DNA from: Roseomonas sp. GC11
GTDB lineage: Bacteria; Pseudomonadota; Alphaproteobacteria; Acetobacterales; Acetobacteraceae
Direction of reading: 5' to 3'
Assembly: GCF_024437745.1 (NCBI RefSeq)
Contig: NZ_JANFNY010000003.1
Span: 1 to 64,000 of the forward strand
DNA length: 64,000 nucleotides
The position numbers and the translations under genes are program-made. Position 1 is the first letter of the stretch; every line of letters starts with the position of its first letter. Below, piece after piece: positions 52,855-61,527 of this stretch. The notes under the pieces are model-generated. The model was not told where the DNA came from, did not search any database, and worked only from the letters and a program-made list of their open reading frames with translations.

Positions 52855-54938
52855 TGAGCGCCATCGACGCCCTGCTCCGCCCGCGCAGCGTCGCGGTGAT
52901 CGGCGCCTCGGCCGATACCACGAAGATGACCGGCCGCCCCCTCGGCTATCTGCGCCGGCACGGCTTTTCCGGCGCCATCTGGCCGGTGAACCCGCGTGCC
53001 GAGAGCATCGCCGGCCTGCCCTGCTACCCGGATGTGGCGGCGCTGCCGGCCGCGCCGGATGCCGCCATCGTGCTGCTCGGCGCCGGGCGTGCCGAGGCGG
53101 CGGTGCGCGACCTGGCCGCCCGCGGCTGCCGCGCCGCCATCGTGCTGGCCAGCGGCTATGGCGAGGCGGGGGAGGAAGGCGCGCTGCGGCAGCGGGCGCT
53201 GAAGGAGGCGGCGGGCGGCATGCGGCTGCTCGGCCCCAACACCATCGGGCTGGTGAACCTGACCGATGGCATGACGCTCTCCGCCAGCGGGGCGCTGGAG
53301 GTGGGCGGGCTGGCCTCCGGCTGCATCTCGGTGGTGTCGCAGAGCGGCGGCATCCTGGGCGCGCTGCTGTCGCGCGCGGCGGATCGCGGCATCGGCTTCG
53401 CCAAGCTGGTCTCCACCGGCAACGAGGCCGATCTCGACAGCAGCGAGATGATCGCGCATCTGGTGGAGGACGAGGCCACCCGCGTCATCGCCGTCTATAT
53501 GGAGGGGCTGCGCCGGCCGGAGGCCTTCCGCCGCGCCGCGCGGCGCGCCGCCGAACTTGGCAAGTCCATCGTGGTCTACAAGGTCGGCCGCTCGGAATCC
53601 GGGGCGCGGGCGGCGGTGTCGCATACCGGCGCGCTGGCGGGGGCGGACCGCGTCTATGACGCGCTGTTCCGGCAATGCGGCGTCATCCGCGCCCAGAGCT
53701 TCAACGACCTGCTCGATATTCCCGCAGCGCTCGCGGCGGGGCGGCGCATGGCGGGGCGGCGCGCCGCCATCCTGACCTCCACCGGCGGCGCCGGCACGCT
53801 GCTGGCGGATCAATGCGGCCTGATGGGGCTCGACCTGCCGGCGCTGGAGGCGGAGACGGCCGGGCGCCTCGCCGCGCTGCTCGGCGAGGAGGCGGCCGCC
53901 ATGGCGCGCAACCCGGTGGATGTCACCCTGGCCGGGCTGCGGACCGATCTGTTCACCGGGGCGCTCGCCGCGCTGCTCGACAGCCCGGCCCATGACGCGG
54001 CGGTGGTGGTGGTGGGCTCTTCCGCCCTGGCCACGCCGGAGATCGTGACGGAGGCCATCCTGGCCTGCCAGGCGCGCAGCGAGAAGCCTGTGCTGGCCTA
54101 TGTCAGCCCGCACGCGCCGCATCTGGTGCGGCTGCTGAACGGCCGGGGCATCCCCGCCTTCGCCACGCCGGAAAGCTGCGCCACCATGCTGCGCGCCCTG
54201 CACGGCGCGCCCCTGCCTCCGCCGCCGGAGCCGGTGCGGGAGGAGCCGGTGCGGGAGGAAGCCGCGGCCCTCGCCGGGCTGCCCTGCGGCCCGCTCAACG
54301 AGGCGGAGAGCAAGGCCCTCTTCGCCCGCTTCGGCCTCCCCGTGGTGCGCGAGCAGGTGGCGGCCGATGCCGCGCAAGCCGCCGCCGCCGCGCGGGCGAT
54401 GGGGGGCGAGGTGGTGCTGAAGCTGCTCTCCCGCGCCATCGCGCACAAGAGCGAGCTCGGCGGTGTGCGCGTGGGCCTCTCCGCCGGGGAGGTGCCGGAG
54501 GCCTGCGCCGCGATGCTGCGGCGGCTGGCGGCCGCCGGCGCCCCCGCGCCCGAGGGCTTCCTGGTGCAGGAGCGCATCCGCGGCGGGGTGGAGATGATCC
54601 TGGGCTTCCACCGCGACCCGCAGCTGGGGCCGGTGCTCCTGCTGGGCGCCGGGGGCGTCGCGGCGGAGCTCTTCCAGGATACCAGCCTGCGCCTGCTGCC
54701 GATCACCCGCGCCGATGCTGAGGCCATGGTGGAGGAGCTGAAGGCCAGCCGCCTGCTGCGCGGCTATCGCGGCGCCCCCGTGGCGGATGTGCCGGCGCTG
54801 GTGGAGGCCGTGCTGGCCTTCGCCGCCATGGCCGGCGCCGCCGGGGAGAGGCTGGTGGAGGCGGAGATCAACCCGCTCTTCGTGCTGCCCGAGGGCCACG
54901 GCACCCGCGCGGCGGACGGGCTGGCGGTGCTGCGCTGA
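52854..54938 (+). CDS. NDP-forming acyl-CoA synthetase, fused subunits
   Basis: A 694-residue fused alpha-beta acyl-CoA synthetase. The CoA-binding start RPRSVAVIGAS, VSQSGG, and His257 in AVSHTGALAG (likely phosphorylated) are present; an ATP-grasp half begins after residue 480. A 15-bp unit repeated twice (54231-54260) gives PVREEPVREE in the linker between the halves. It is a paralogue of, but not nearly identical to, the 46.5-48.7 kb ligase. Confidence 0.9.
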   Translation: MSAIDALLRPRSVAVIGASADTTKMTGRPLGYLRRHGFSGAIWPVNPRAESIAGLPCYPDVAALPAAPDAAIVLLGAGRAEAAVRDLAARGCRAAIVLASGYGEAGEEGALRQRALKEAAGGMRLLGPNTIGLVNLTDGMTLSASGALEVGGLASGCISVVSQSGGILGALLSRAADRGIGFAKLVSTGNEADLDSSEMIAHLVEDEATRVIAVYMEGLRRPEAFRRAARRAAELGKSIVVYKVGRSESGARAAVSHTGALAGADRVYDALFRQCGVIRAQSFNDLLDIPAALAAGRRMAGRRAAILTSTGGAGTLLADQCGLMGLDLPALEAETAGRLAALLGEEAAAMARNPVDVTLAGLRTDLFTGALAALLDSPAHDAAVVVVGSSALATPEIVTEAILACQARSEKPVLAYVSPHAPHLVRLLNGRGIPAFATPESCATMLRALHGAPLPPPPEPVREEPVREEAAALAGLPCGPLNEAESKALFARFGLPVVREQVAADAAQAAAAARAMGGEVVLKLLSRAIAHKSELGGVRVGLSAGEVPEACAAMLRRLAAAGAPAPEGFLVQERIRGGVEMILGFHRDPQLGPVLLLGAGGVAAELFQDTSLRLLPITRADAEAMVEELKASRLLRGYRGAPVADVPALVEAVLAFAAMAGAAGERLVEAEINPLFVLPEGHGTRAADGLAVLR

Positions 54939-54960
54939 GCAGGCGCCCAAAGCCCTGAAA

Positions 54961-55041
54961 ACCGAAGGCGGGTGCGGGGGAGCCCGCCCCCTGCCCAAAG
55001 GAAGGAAGGAGGGGCCTTTGCGGGGGCGAAGCCCCCTCCAT
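54961..55041. repeat. Dispersed GC hairpin repeat, diverged copy
   Basis: ACCGAAGGCGGGTGCGGGGGA and CGGGGGCGAAGCCCCC resemble the third and fourth modules of the 1-76 and 19.8-kb elements but with changed bases. It lies between convergent genes (ligase and Bug), the place typical for this family. Confidence 0.6.
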
Positions 55042-55070
55042 CCCGGCCGCGCCGAAAGGCGCGGCCCCGT

Positions 55071-56042
55071 TCACCCCGCGCTGATCCCCGCCTCGCGGAT
55101 CAGGCGGCCCCATTTCTCCATCTCCGCCTCGACGAAGGTGGCGAAGGCGGCCTGGGAGAGGGCCATGGGGCTGGCCCCCAGCACGGCGAGGCGCGCGCGC
55201 GTCTCGGGCGCGGCCAGGCTCTCGCGCAGCGCGGCGTTCAGCGTGGCGAGGATGGCCGCGGGCGTGCCGGCGGGGGCGAAGAGGCCCTGCCATTCGAGGC
55301 TCTGGTAGCCGGCGAGGGTCGCGCCGACGGGCGGCACGCCGGGCAGCTTCTCGATCTCCTGCTGCCCGCCATGGGCGATGACGCGGATGCCCTCCTGCCC
55401 GTGCAGCGGCAGGGCGGAGGTCGCCGTGGAGACAATCATCGCGATGCGGCCCGCGCGCAGGTCATTCTGCGCGGCCGGCGCATCGCGATAGGGAATATGC
55501 GTGATCTCCACGCCCGCCATGCGGTTGAACAATTCCAGCCCGAGATGCTGGGACGAGCCGGTGCCGGTGCTGGCGCAGGTGATCTCCGTGCCGCGCGCCC
55601 GCGCCAGGGCGACCAGTTCCGCGACATCGCGCGCCGGGCAGGCGGGGCCGAGCAGCAGCACATTCGGCACGGTGACGAGGCCAGCCACCGGCGTGAACTG
55701 CCGGCGCGGGTCATAGGGCAGGCGCGGCATCAGGCTGGCATTGATGGCGAAGCCGCTGGCGTCGTCGAGGAAGGTATAGCCATCGGGGCGCGCCTGCGCG
55801 ACGCTGTTGGCCGCGAGCGTACCGCCCGCGCCGGCGCGGTTCTCGATGACGAAGCCCTGGCCGAGCTTCGCCCCCAGCCCGGTGAAGACCAGCCGCGCCA
55901 CGGTGTCCACCGCGCCACCCGCGCCATAGCTGACGACGATGCGCACCGGCCGCGCCGGCCAGGATTCCTGCGCGCGCAGCGGCAGGGGCGCGAGGGTGGC
56001 GGCAGCCGTGGCGAGCAGGCCGCGCCGGTTCAAAGCCTTCAT
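55071..56042 (-). CDS. Bug-family tripartite tricarboxylate receptor
   Basis: A 323-residue periplasmic binding protein with a Tat-like leader (NRRGLLATAAATLAPLPLRA). WPARPVRIVVSYGAGGAVDTVAR and FVIENRAGAGGTLAANSVA are diagnostic. It overlaps the CoA-transferase gene by 4 bp and ends the operon that starts near 60.2 kb. The same operon has a second Bug gene at 57.3 kb. Confidence 0.92.
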   Translation of the reverse strand: MKALNRRGLLATAAATLAPLPLRAQESWPARPVRIVVSYGAGGAVDTVARLVFTGLGAKLGQGFVIENRAGAGGTLAANSVAQARPDGYTFLDDASGFAINASLMPRLPYDPRRQFTPVAGLVTVPNVLLLGPACPARDVAELVALARARGTEITCASTGTGSSQHLGLELFNRMAGVEITHIPYRDAPAAQNDLRAGRIAMIVSTATSALPLHGQEGIRVIAHGGQQEIEKLPGVPPVGATLAGYQSLEWQGLFAPAGTPAAILATLNAALRESLAAPETRARLAVLGASPMALSQAAFATFVEAEMEKWGRLIREAGISAG

Positions 56043-57304
56043 GTCCGTGTTCCTTCCCGTGTTTCCTGCGCGCGGATCACGCCCCGGGCGGTGAGCCGCG
56101 CATATTCCGCCTCGCCGAGGGCCGGGCGGAGGATCGCGTCATTGTGCTCGCCGAGGCGTGGCGCCGGGCGGGCCAGGATGCCGGGCGTGGCCGAGAGGCG
56201 CGGCACCATGCCATGCATCGGCACGACGCCATCGGGCATATCCGCGTCCGGCACTTCGATCAGCGCTTCGCGCGCGGCGACATACTCATCCTCCAGCAGG
56301 TCGGCCGCGGTCATGATCGGGCCGATGGTCACGCCGGCGGCATCGAAATGCGCCAGCACCTCGGCCTTGTCGCGCGCGCCGATGAAACCGCCGATGATGG
56401 CATCCAACTCCTGCCAGTTCCGCAGCCGGTCAGGATTGGTGCGGAAGCGCGGATCCTCGATCAGCTCCGCCCGGCCGATGCTGCGCAGCAGCTTCTCCGT
56501 CATGCCCTGGGTGGAGGAGGAGAGGCAGACCCAGCCGCCATCGCGCGTCTGGTAGGCATTGCGCGGCGCGGTGTTGGTGCTGCGGCTGCCGGTGCGCTGC
56601 TTGAGCCGCCCGGTCAGCCGGTAATTCGCCGCCTGGGGGTCCATCACCGCGAGCATCGGGTCGATCAGGGAGAGGTCGATCACCTGCCCCTGCCCCGTCC
56701 GCTCCGCGTGGCGCAGCGCGATCATGGCCGAGGCCGCGCCATAGAGCCCGGCATAGCAATCGCCCATGAACATCGGTGGCAGCACAGGCTCGCGGTCCGG
56801 AAAGCCGTTGACGGCGGCGAAGCCGGAATAGCCTTCCACCAGCGTGCCGAAACCCGGCTTGTGGCGGAAGGGGCCATCCTGCCCCCAGCCGCTGATGCGC
56901 ACGATCACCAGGGCGGGGTTGATGGCGTGCAGCACCTCCGGCGCCAGGCCCATGGCCTCCAGCACGCCGGGGCGGAAGCTCTCCAGCAGCATCCCCGCCC
57001 CGGCCACGAGGCGGTGCAGCACCGCCCGCGCCTCGTCGCTGCGCAGGTCGAGGCAGATGCTTTTCTTGTTGCGGCACCAGCTTTTCCACGAGGTCTCGAC
57101 GCCCTGCACCTTCCAGGCCCGCAGGGTATCGCCCTCCGGCGGCTCGACCTTGATGACCTCGGCGCCGTGGTCGGCCAGCACCATGCTGAGCGTATTGCCG
57201 GCGACGAGGCGGGCGAGGTCCAGCACCCGCACCCCATCGAGCGCGCCGCGCGCGGCGGGGTCGAAGGCTTTGCGGGCGAGGCGGGGGGCAGGGCGTTCGC
57301 TCAT
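56039..57304 (-). CDS. CaiB/BaiF CoA-transferase (class III)
   Basis: A 421-residue CoA-transferase. LDGVRVLDLARLVAGNTLSMVLADHGAEVIKVEPP is the usual opening and the Asp in MGDCYAGLYG is the likely catalytic residue. It lies between two Bug genes in an operon with a CitE-like lyase. CoA-transferase plus CitE-like lyase is the logic of itaconate or citramalate-type breakdown, although the real acid is not known. Confidence 0.92.
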   Translation of the reverse strand: MSERPAPRLARKAFDPAARGALDGVRVLDLARLVAGNTLSMVLADHGAEVIKVEPPEGDTLRAWKVQGVETSWKSWCRNKKSICLDLRSDEARAVLHRLVAGAGMLLESFRPGVLEAMGLAPEVLHAINPALVIVRISGWGQDGPFRHKPGFGTLVEGYSGFAAVNGFPDREPVLPPMFMGDCYAGLYGAASAMIALRHAERTGQGQVIDLSLIDPMLAVMDPQAANYRLTGRLKQRTGSRSTNTAPRNAYQTRDGGWVCLSSSTQGMTEKLLRSIGRAELIEDPRFRTNPDRLRNWQELDAIIGGFIGARDKAEVLAHFDAAGVTIGPIMTAADLLEDEYVAAREALIEVPDADMPDGVVPMHGMVPRLSATPGILARPAPRLGEHNDAILRPALGEAEYARLTARGVIRAQETREGTRT

Positions 57305-57306
57305 GC

Positions 57307-58290
57307 TCAGTCGATCCGGATCTGCGCGGTTTCGGCCACCTGGCGCCAGCGCGCCAGATCCTCACGGAGGAAGCGGTCAAAGGCGCGGGCATCCTGCTGC
57401 GCCGGGGCCGCGCCCTCGCTGCGGAGATAGCTGGCGAGGCGGCCTTCCAGCAGCGCCTCGTTCGCCACCTCGTTGAGCCGGCGCAGGATCTCGGGCGGCG
57501 TGCCGCGGCGGGCCAGCAGGCCCCACCAGATCTCCGCGCTGTAGTCGATCCCGCTCTCCTTCGGCGTGGGCGCGGCGGGCAGGCCCTCCGGCCGGTTCTC
57601 CGCAGTCCAGCCCAGGATCTTCGCGGAGCGCTCCTTCACGAGACCGGCGGCGGAAGGCACGGTGGTGAAGAGCAGCTGGATATTGCCCGCCACCAGATCG
57701 GTGGTGGCCGGCCCCATGCCGCGATAGGGAATATGCACCAGCTTCAGCCCGCCAGCGCGCTGCGCGAACAATTCGGCCGCGAGCTGGTTGATGCTGCCCG
57801 GCCCGGCCGAGCCGTAATCCACCTTGCCGGGATTGGCGCGCAGATAGGCGGCCAGTTCAGCCAGATTGTTGGGCGGGAATTCCCTGTTGGCCAGCACGAG
57901 CAGCGGCGCCGTGGCGCAGAGGGCGACGCCCTCGAGATCGCCTGTGGCATCATAGGGCGTGCGCTGCGTCGCCGCGCTGGTCGCGAAGGTGGAGGAGGTG
58001 ACGAGCAGCGTCAGACCATCCGCCGGCGAGCGCGCCACCTCGGCCGTTCCCAGCGTGCTGCCGGCACCGGGCCTGTTCTCGACAACGAAGGGCTGGCCAA
58101 GGCGGCGTGAGAGATGCTCCGCGAGCGGCCGTGCCACGGCGTCATTCGAGCCGCCAGGGGTGAAGGGGACGATGACGCGCACGGGCCGGGCCGGCCAGGC
58201 ACCCTGCGCGCGGGCCAGGCCGGGCAGGATGAGCGGGGCGGCCAGCCCGGCGCGCAGCAGCGCGCGGCGGCCTGGGATGGTGCGGGACAT
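57307..58290 (-). CDS. Bug-family tripartite tricarboxylate receptor
   Basis: A 327-residue periplasmic binding protein with a Tat-like leader (GRRALLRAGLAAPLILPGLA). WPARPVRVIVPFTPGGSNDAVAR and FVVENRPGAGSTLGTAEVA are diagnostic. The ATG at 58290 has AGGAGG about 10 bp upstream. Unlike the other genes of the operon it is separated from the one before by 164 bp, which hold a dispersed hairpin repeat. Confidence 0.92.
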   Translation of the reverse strand: MSRTIPGRRALLRAGLAAPLILPGLARAQGAWPARPVRVIVPFTPGGSNDAVARPLAEHLSRRLGQPFVVENRPGAGSTLGTAEVARSPADGLTLLVTSSTFATSAATQRTPYDATGDLEGVALCATAPLLVLANREFPPNNLAELAAYLRANPGKVDYGSAGPGSINQLAAELFAQRAGGLKLVHIPYRGMGPATTDLVAGNIQLLFTTVPSAAGLVKERSAKILGWTAENRPEGLPAAPTPKESGIDYSAEIWWGLLARRGTPPEILRRLNEVANEALLEGRLASYLRSEGAAPAQQDARAFDRFLREDLARWRQVAETAQIRID

Positions 58291-58348
58291 TCTTGTGGTT
58301 CCTCCTGGTTTTTTTCTTGGAGACCGTTGGAAGAGAGGGCGCGTGGCG

Positions 58349-58410
58349 TTGAGAGGGGCTTCGCCCCTCTCAAACTCTCCCCACCAAAGGCCTGAGGCCT
58401 TTGGAAACCC
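58349..58410. repeat. Dispersed GC hairpin repeat inside an operon
   Basis: TTGAGAGGGGC/GCCCCTCTCAA (58349-58373) and CCAAAGGCCT/AGGCCTTTGG (58384-58404) are stems joined by AAACTCTCCCCA. All 62 bp are identical to 62791-62852. This copy lies between two same-strand genes, lyase and Bug, where it may weaken read-through or stabilise one mRNA segment. Confidence 0.8.
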
Positions 58411-58454
58411 GATGGAAGGGGGGTGTTTGAGGGGGGACTCGCTCCAGGGCATCC

Positions 58455-59360
58455 TCAAACCGCCTCTCCGCGCATGAGGCCAAGGCGGCGGGCAAGGTCG
58501 AGCACCGCGCGCGCGCTGGCGACGAAGGGCGCATCCACCATCTGGCCATCGACGGTATAGGCGCCGATGCCCTGCGCCTCCGCCGCCTCGGCCGCGGCGA
58601 CCACACGGGCGGCATGGGCGATCTCCTGTGGCCCGGGGGCGAAGGCGGCATTGACGAGGGCGATCTGGCTCGGATGGATGCAGGATTTGCCGGCGAAGCC
58701 GAGGCGCCGCGCGGCCACGGCCTCGGCGGTGCAGCGCTCCGGCGCGGCAATGGCGGCGAGCGCCCCGTCAAAAGCCGGAATACGCGCCTCGGCAGCGGCC
58801 AGGCGCACCGCCAGCCGCACCTGCTGCAAGGCCACCTCCTCATCGCGCGCGATGCCGAAAGGCTCGAAGAGATCGCCATAGCCGATCTGCAATCCGGCGA
58901 TGCGCGGATGCGCCGTGGCGATCTCGGCCGCGCAGCGCAGCCCGCGCGGCGTTTCGATATTCGCAAGAATGGCACAGGGCGGCAGGCCCGCCGCCTGTTC
59001 CGCCGCCGCGATCTGCGCGATGGCGGCACGCAGCCCGGCGGCATCCTCGACCATCGGCAGGTTGATGGCATCCAGCCCCGGGCCAAGGATGGCGGCGATA
59101 TCGGCCGCGAAATGCGGCGTCTCCGCCGCGTTGACGCGCACGATGGCGAGTTTGCCGCCCGTGGCCGGGGCGGCGGCGCGGGCGCGCAGGGCGGCGGCCA
59201 CGGCGGCGCGCGCCTCGGCCTTGCGCGCGGGCGCCACCGAATCCTCCAGATCGAAGCTCAGCGCATCGGCGGCGGAGGCTTCACCCTTGGCGAACAGCTC
59301 CGGCCGGCTGCCGGGCAGGAAGAGCTTGCTGCGCATGGCGCGGAGCGAGGCGAGGGTCAT
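58455..59360 (-). CDS. HpcH/HpaI (CitE-like) acyl-CoA lyase
   Basis: A 301-residue TIM-barrel lyase. RSKLFLPGSRPELFAKG opens the protein, DALSFDLEDSV and ILANIETPRGL carry metal-binding acidic residues, and FAGKSCIHPSQI is the conserved C-terminal motif. Relatives cleave citramalyl-, malyl- or citryl-CoA. ATG 59360 is 5 bp after the upstream gene's stop; ATG at 59336 is an alternative. Confidence 0.9.
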   Translation of the reverse strand: MTLASLRAMRSKLFLPGSRPELFAKGEASAADALSFDLEDSVAPARKAEARAAVAAALRARAAAPATGGKLAIVRVNAAETPHFAADIAAILGPGLDAINLPMVEDAAGLRAAIAQIAAAEQAAGLPPCAILANIETPRGLRCAAEIATAHPRIAGLQIGYGDLFEPFGIARDEEVALQQVRLAVRLAAAEARIPAFDGALAAIAAPERCTAEAVAARRLGFAGKSCIHPSQIALVNAAFAPGPQEIAHAARVVAAAEAAEAQGIGAYTVDGQMVDAPFVASARAVLDLARRLGLMRGEAV

Positions 59361-59365
59361 GGCGT

Positions 59366-60241
59366 TCAGTCCTGCCCGGTAAAACCGTAGAGCGCGGCGG
59401 GATTCTCGCAGAGGATGCGCGCGGCCCGCCGCGCCCCGGCCCAGTCGGCGAGCAGGGCGAGGAGGGCGGCGGCATCGGGCTTGTGCCGCTCGGTGACATG
59501 CGGCCAGTCGCTGCCCCAGACGAGGCGCTCCGGCGCCTCGGCGATGAAGGCGCGGGCGATGCGCCCGGCATCGGCATAGGGCGGGCCTTCCGCCGTGTTG
59601 AGATAGGCGCCCGAGAGCTTCACCCAGGCGCGCCCCGCCTGCATCCAGCGCGCGACCCGGGCGAAGGCCGGGTGCGCCGCCCCCTGCCCCGGCGGCAGGC
59701 GCGCCATATGGTCGAAGACGACGGGGCAGGGCAGCGCCTCGATCAGCGGGGCGAGGTCCAGGATCTGCTCCGCCATCAGGTGCAGCTGCACATGCCAGCC
59801 AAGGGGGGCGATGCGCGCGGCGAGTGGCGCCAGCATCGCCGCACTCACCGGCGCATCGGCGGGGTTCCAAAGGCTGAAGCGCAGGCCGCGCACGCCACCG
59901 GCATCGAGGCGGGCGAGTTCGGCCTCGCTGATTCCGGGCTGCGCCACGGCGATGCCCCGCCCGGCCCCGCCCAGCGCGGCCAGGGCATCGAGCAGGCAGG
60001 CCGGATCAAAGCCGTGATGCTTGGCCTGCACCAGCACGGCGCGGGAGAGGCCCAGGCGCTGCTGCACGGCACGATACTCGGCCAGGCTCTGCCCAGTGGT
60101 GGGGCCAGTGGTGGGGCCAGTGGTGGGGCCAGTGGTGGGGCCAGTGGTGGGGCCCGTGGAAGGGCCGGCGCCGGGGAAGCGGCCGTCGATCACATGCAGA
60201 TGCGCGTCGCAGGCGCGCGGCGGGGGGCTGTCCTGGGCCAT
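59366..60241 (-). CDS. Amidohydrolase family 2 protein (PDC lactonase-like)
   Basis: A 291-residue TIM-barrel hydrolase resembling 2-pyrone-4,6-dicarboxylate lactonases. CDAHLHVID has the paired His, VQLHLMAEQ and FDHMARLP further ligands, and VWGSDWPHV the catalytic Asp. The ATG at 60241 is preferred over a GTG at 60304 because GAGGA lies close upstream. Five 12-bp repeats give a Thr-Gly-Pro-rich loop near residues 30-50. It is the first gene of the operon, divergent from a LysR gene. Confidence 0.86.
   Translation of the reverse strand: MAQDSPPPRACDAHLHVIDGRFPGAGPSTGPTTGPTTGPTTGPTTGPTTGQSLAEYRAVQQRLGLSRAVLVQAKHHGFDPACLLDALAALGGAGRGIAVAQPGISEAELARLDAGGVRGLRFSLWNPADAPVSAAMLAPLAARIAPLGWHVQLHLMAEQILDLAPLIEALPCPVVFDHMARLPPGQGAAHPAFARVARWMQAGRAWVKLSGAYLNTAEGPPYADAGRIARAFIAEAPERLVWGSDWPHVTERHKPDAAALLALLADWAGARRAARILCENPAALYGFTGQD
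60093..60152. repeat. Five 12-bp in-frame tandem repeats
   Basis: Five perfect copies of CCAGTGGTGGGG stand at 60093-60152 and one degenerate copy follows. Read on the minus strand they encode TTGP repeats near the N-terminus of the amidohydrolase. The copy number could vary between strains without breaking the frame. It is not a CRISPR array: units are contiguous, with no spacers. Confidence 0.9.
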
Positions 60242-60312
60242 GGCTTCCTCGGCGGCGCCTGGCGCGGCGCTTCCTCTTGCCCGCCACTCTGGCAAAAACC
60301 ACACCCCGCGTA

Positions 60313-60330
60313 TAATGCATTAATGGCATT
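60313..60330. promoter_or_regulatory. Palindromes in the amidohydrolase/LysR intergenic region
   Basis: TAATGCATTA (60313-60322) is a perfect palindrome, overlapping the longer dyad AATGC-N7-GCATT (60314-60330). TATAAT at 60311-60316 could be a -10 box. The site lies between the divergent amidohydrolase and LysR genes, 19-36 bp before the LysR start, as expected for LysR binding and autoregulation. Confidence 0.55.
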
Positions 60331-60348
60331 GATTGATGAGCAAGCTTC

Positions 60349-61251
60349 ATGCACCTGCCGATGGACGACATCCAGGCCTTCGTCCTGGTGGCGGAGCTGG
60401 GCAGCTTCAGCCGCGCGGCGGACCGGCTGGGGCTGACGCAGACGGGGCTCACCCGCCGCATTCAGCGGCTGGAAGCCTATGTCGGCCTGCCGCTGCTCGA
60501 CCGCACGACACGGCGCACCGGGCTGACGGCGGCGGGGCGCGACTTCCTCCCCCTCGCCCGCCGCGTGGTGGAGGAGCTGACGCATGGTCTGCAAAGGCTG
60601 CGCACCACCTCGCGCCTCTCCGCCGGCGATGTCACCCTGGCGACCATGCCGGCCGTGGCCTATGAGCGCCTGCCCGGCCTGCTGGCCGACTATGCCCGGC
60701 GCTTTCCCGGCAACCGCGTCATGCTGGTGGAGCGCTCCGGCACGGCGGTGACGGAGGCGGTGCGCGGCGGGGCGGCGGAATTCGGCATCCACATCATGCA
60801 GGGCGCGCAGGCCGATCTGGTGGAGGACCTGCTCTCGACGGACCCGCTCGTCCTCGTCTGCCACCCGGCCCATGCCCTGGCCGGGCGGGCGGCGGTGCCC
60901 TGGGCGGAGCTCGCGGGGCATGACCTGGTGACGCTGGGCGGCACGAGCGGCAACCGCCTGCTGGTCGAGCAGCAGTTCCTCCGCGCCGGCCTGCCCCTGC
61001 GCAGCCGCTTCGTGGTGGAGAACACGCCAAGCGCCATCGCCATCGCGGCGACGGGCATGGCCGCAGCCATCCTCCCCGCCGCCCAGCAGCACGGCAAGCT
61101 GCGCGCCGGGCTGGTCGAGGTGCCGCTGGTGGAGCCGGTGCTGCGCCGCGCCCTGGCCCTCGTGCGGCGGCGCAATGAGAGCCTCTCGCCGGCGGCCGAG
61201 GCGCTGTTCCGCCTCATCCTGGCCGCGCGCGGCGGGGTGGCGGCAGGCTGA
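60349..61251 (+). CDS. LysR-family transcriptional regulator
   Basis: A 300-residue regulator. MDDIQAFVLVAELGSFSRAADRLGLTQTGLTRRIQRLEAYVGLPLL is the DNA-binding domain, with TQTGLTRR in the recognition helix. The effector domain has the usual GNRLLVEQQF and AATGMAAAILP segments. ATG at 60361 is an alternative start. Its divergent position makes it the likely regulator of the operon that ends at 55.07 kb. Confidence 0.9.
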   Translation: MHLPMDDIQAFVLVAELGSFSRAADRLGLTQTGLTRRIQRLEAYVGLPLLDRTTRRTGLTAAGRDFLPLARRVVEELTHGLQRLRTTSRLSAGDVTLATMPAVAYERLPGLLADYARRFPGNRVMLVERSGTAVTEAVRGGAAEFGIHIMQGAQADLVEDLLSTDPLVLVCHPAHALAGRAAVPWAELAGHDLVTLGGTSGNRLLVEQQFLRAGLPLRSRFVVENTPSAIAIAATGMAAAILPAAQQHGKLRAGLVEVPLVEPVLRRALALVRRRNESLSPAAEALFRLILAARGGVAAG

Positions 61252-61271
61252 GGCCACCCCGCCGCGCCTCT

Positions 61272-61286
61272 CCCGCCATGGGCGGG
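61272..61286. terminator. Short GC hairpin after LysR gene
   Basis: CCCGCC (61272-61277) and GGCGGG (61281-61286) form a 6-bp stem 20 bp past the LysR stop. No T-run follows. The rest of the 276-bp gap to the next gene shows no gene or clear repeat to me. Confidence 0.35.
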
Positions 61287-61527
61287 CATTCATGGCGCTG
61301 CGGCATAATCCCAAGCGGATTCACCCGCCTAGTGGCCCCGGGGCCCGCCGCTTACTCTGCAACCACAGGCGGATCGGGGCGGCCTCGCCAGGGGCGGGCC
61401 ATGCCGCCGGCATGGCGTGCTCCGCCACGCGGGAAACCCGGTCAACAGCGCCCTTTTCATCCTGCCGGCCTGAAGCGGTGCCCCGCGGCGCGCTTCGCCA
61501 TGCCGCGCGCCATGAGGTCCATGCCCG

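Noticed and set aside
60093-60152. Possible CRISPR-like repeats
   Set aside because: The 12-bp units are contiguous without spacers and lie inside a coding frame, so they are a coding minisatellite.
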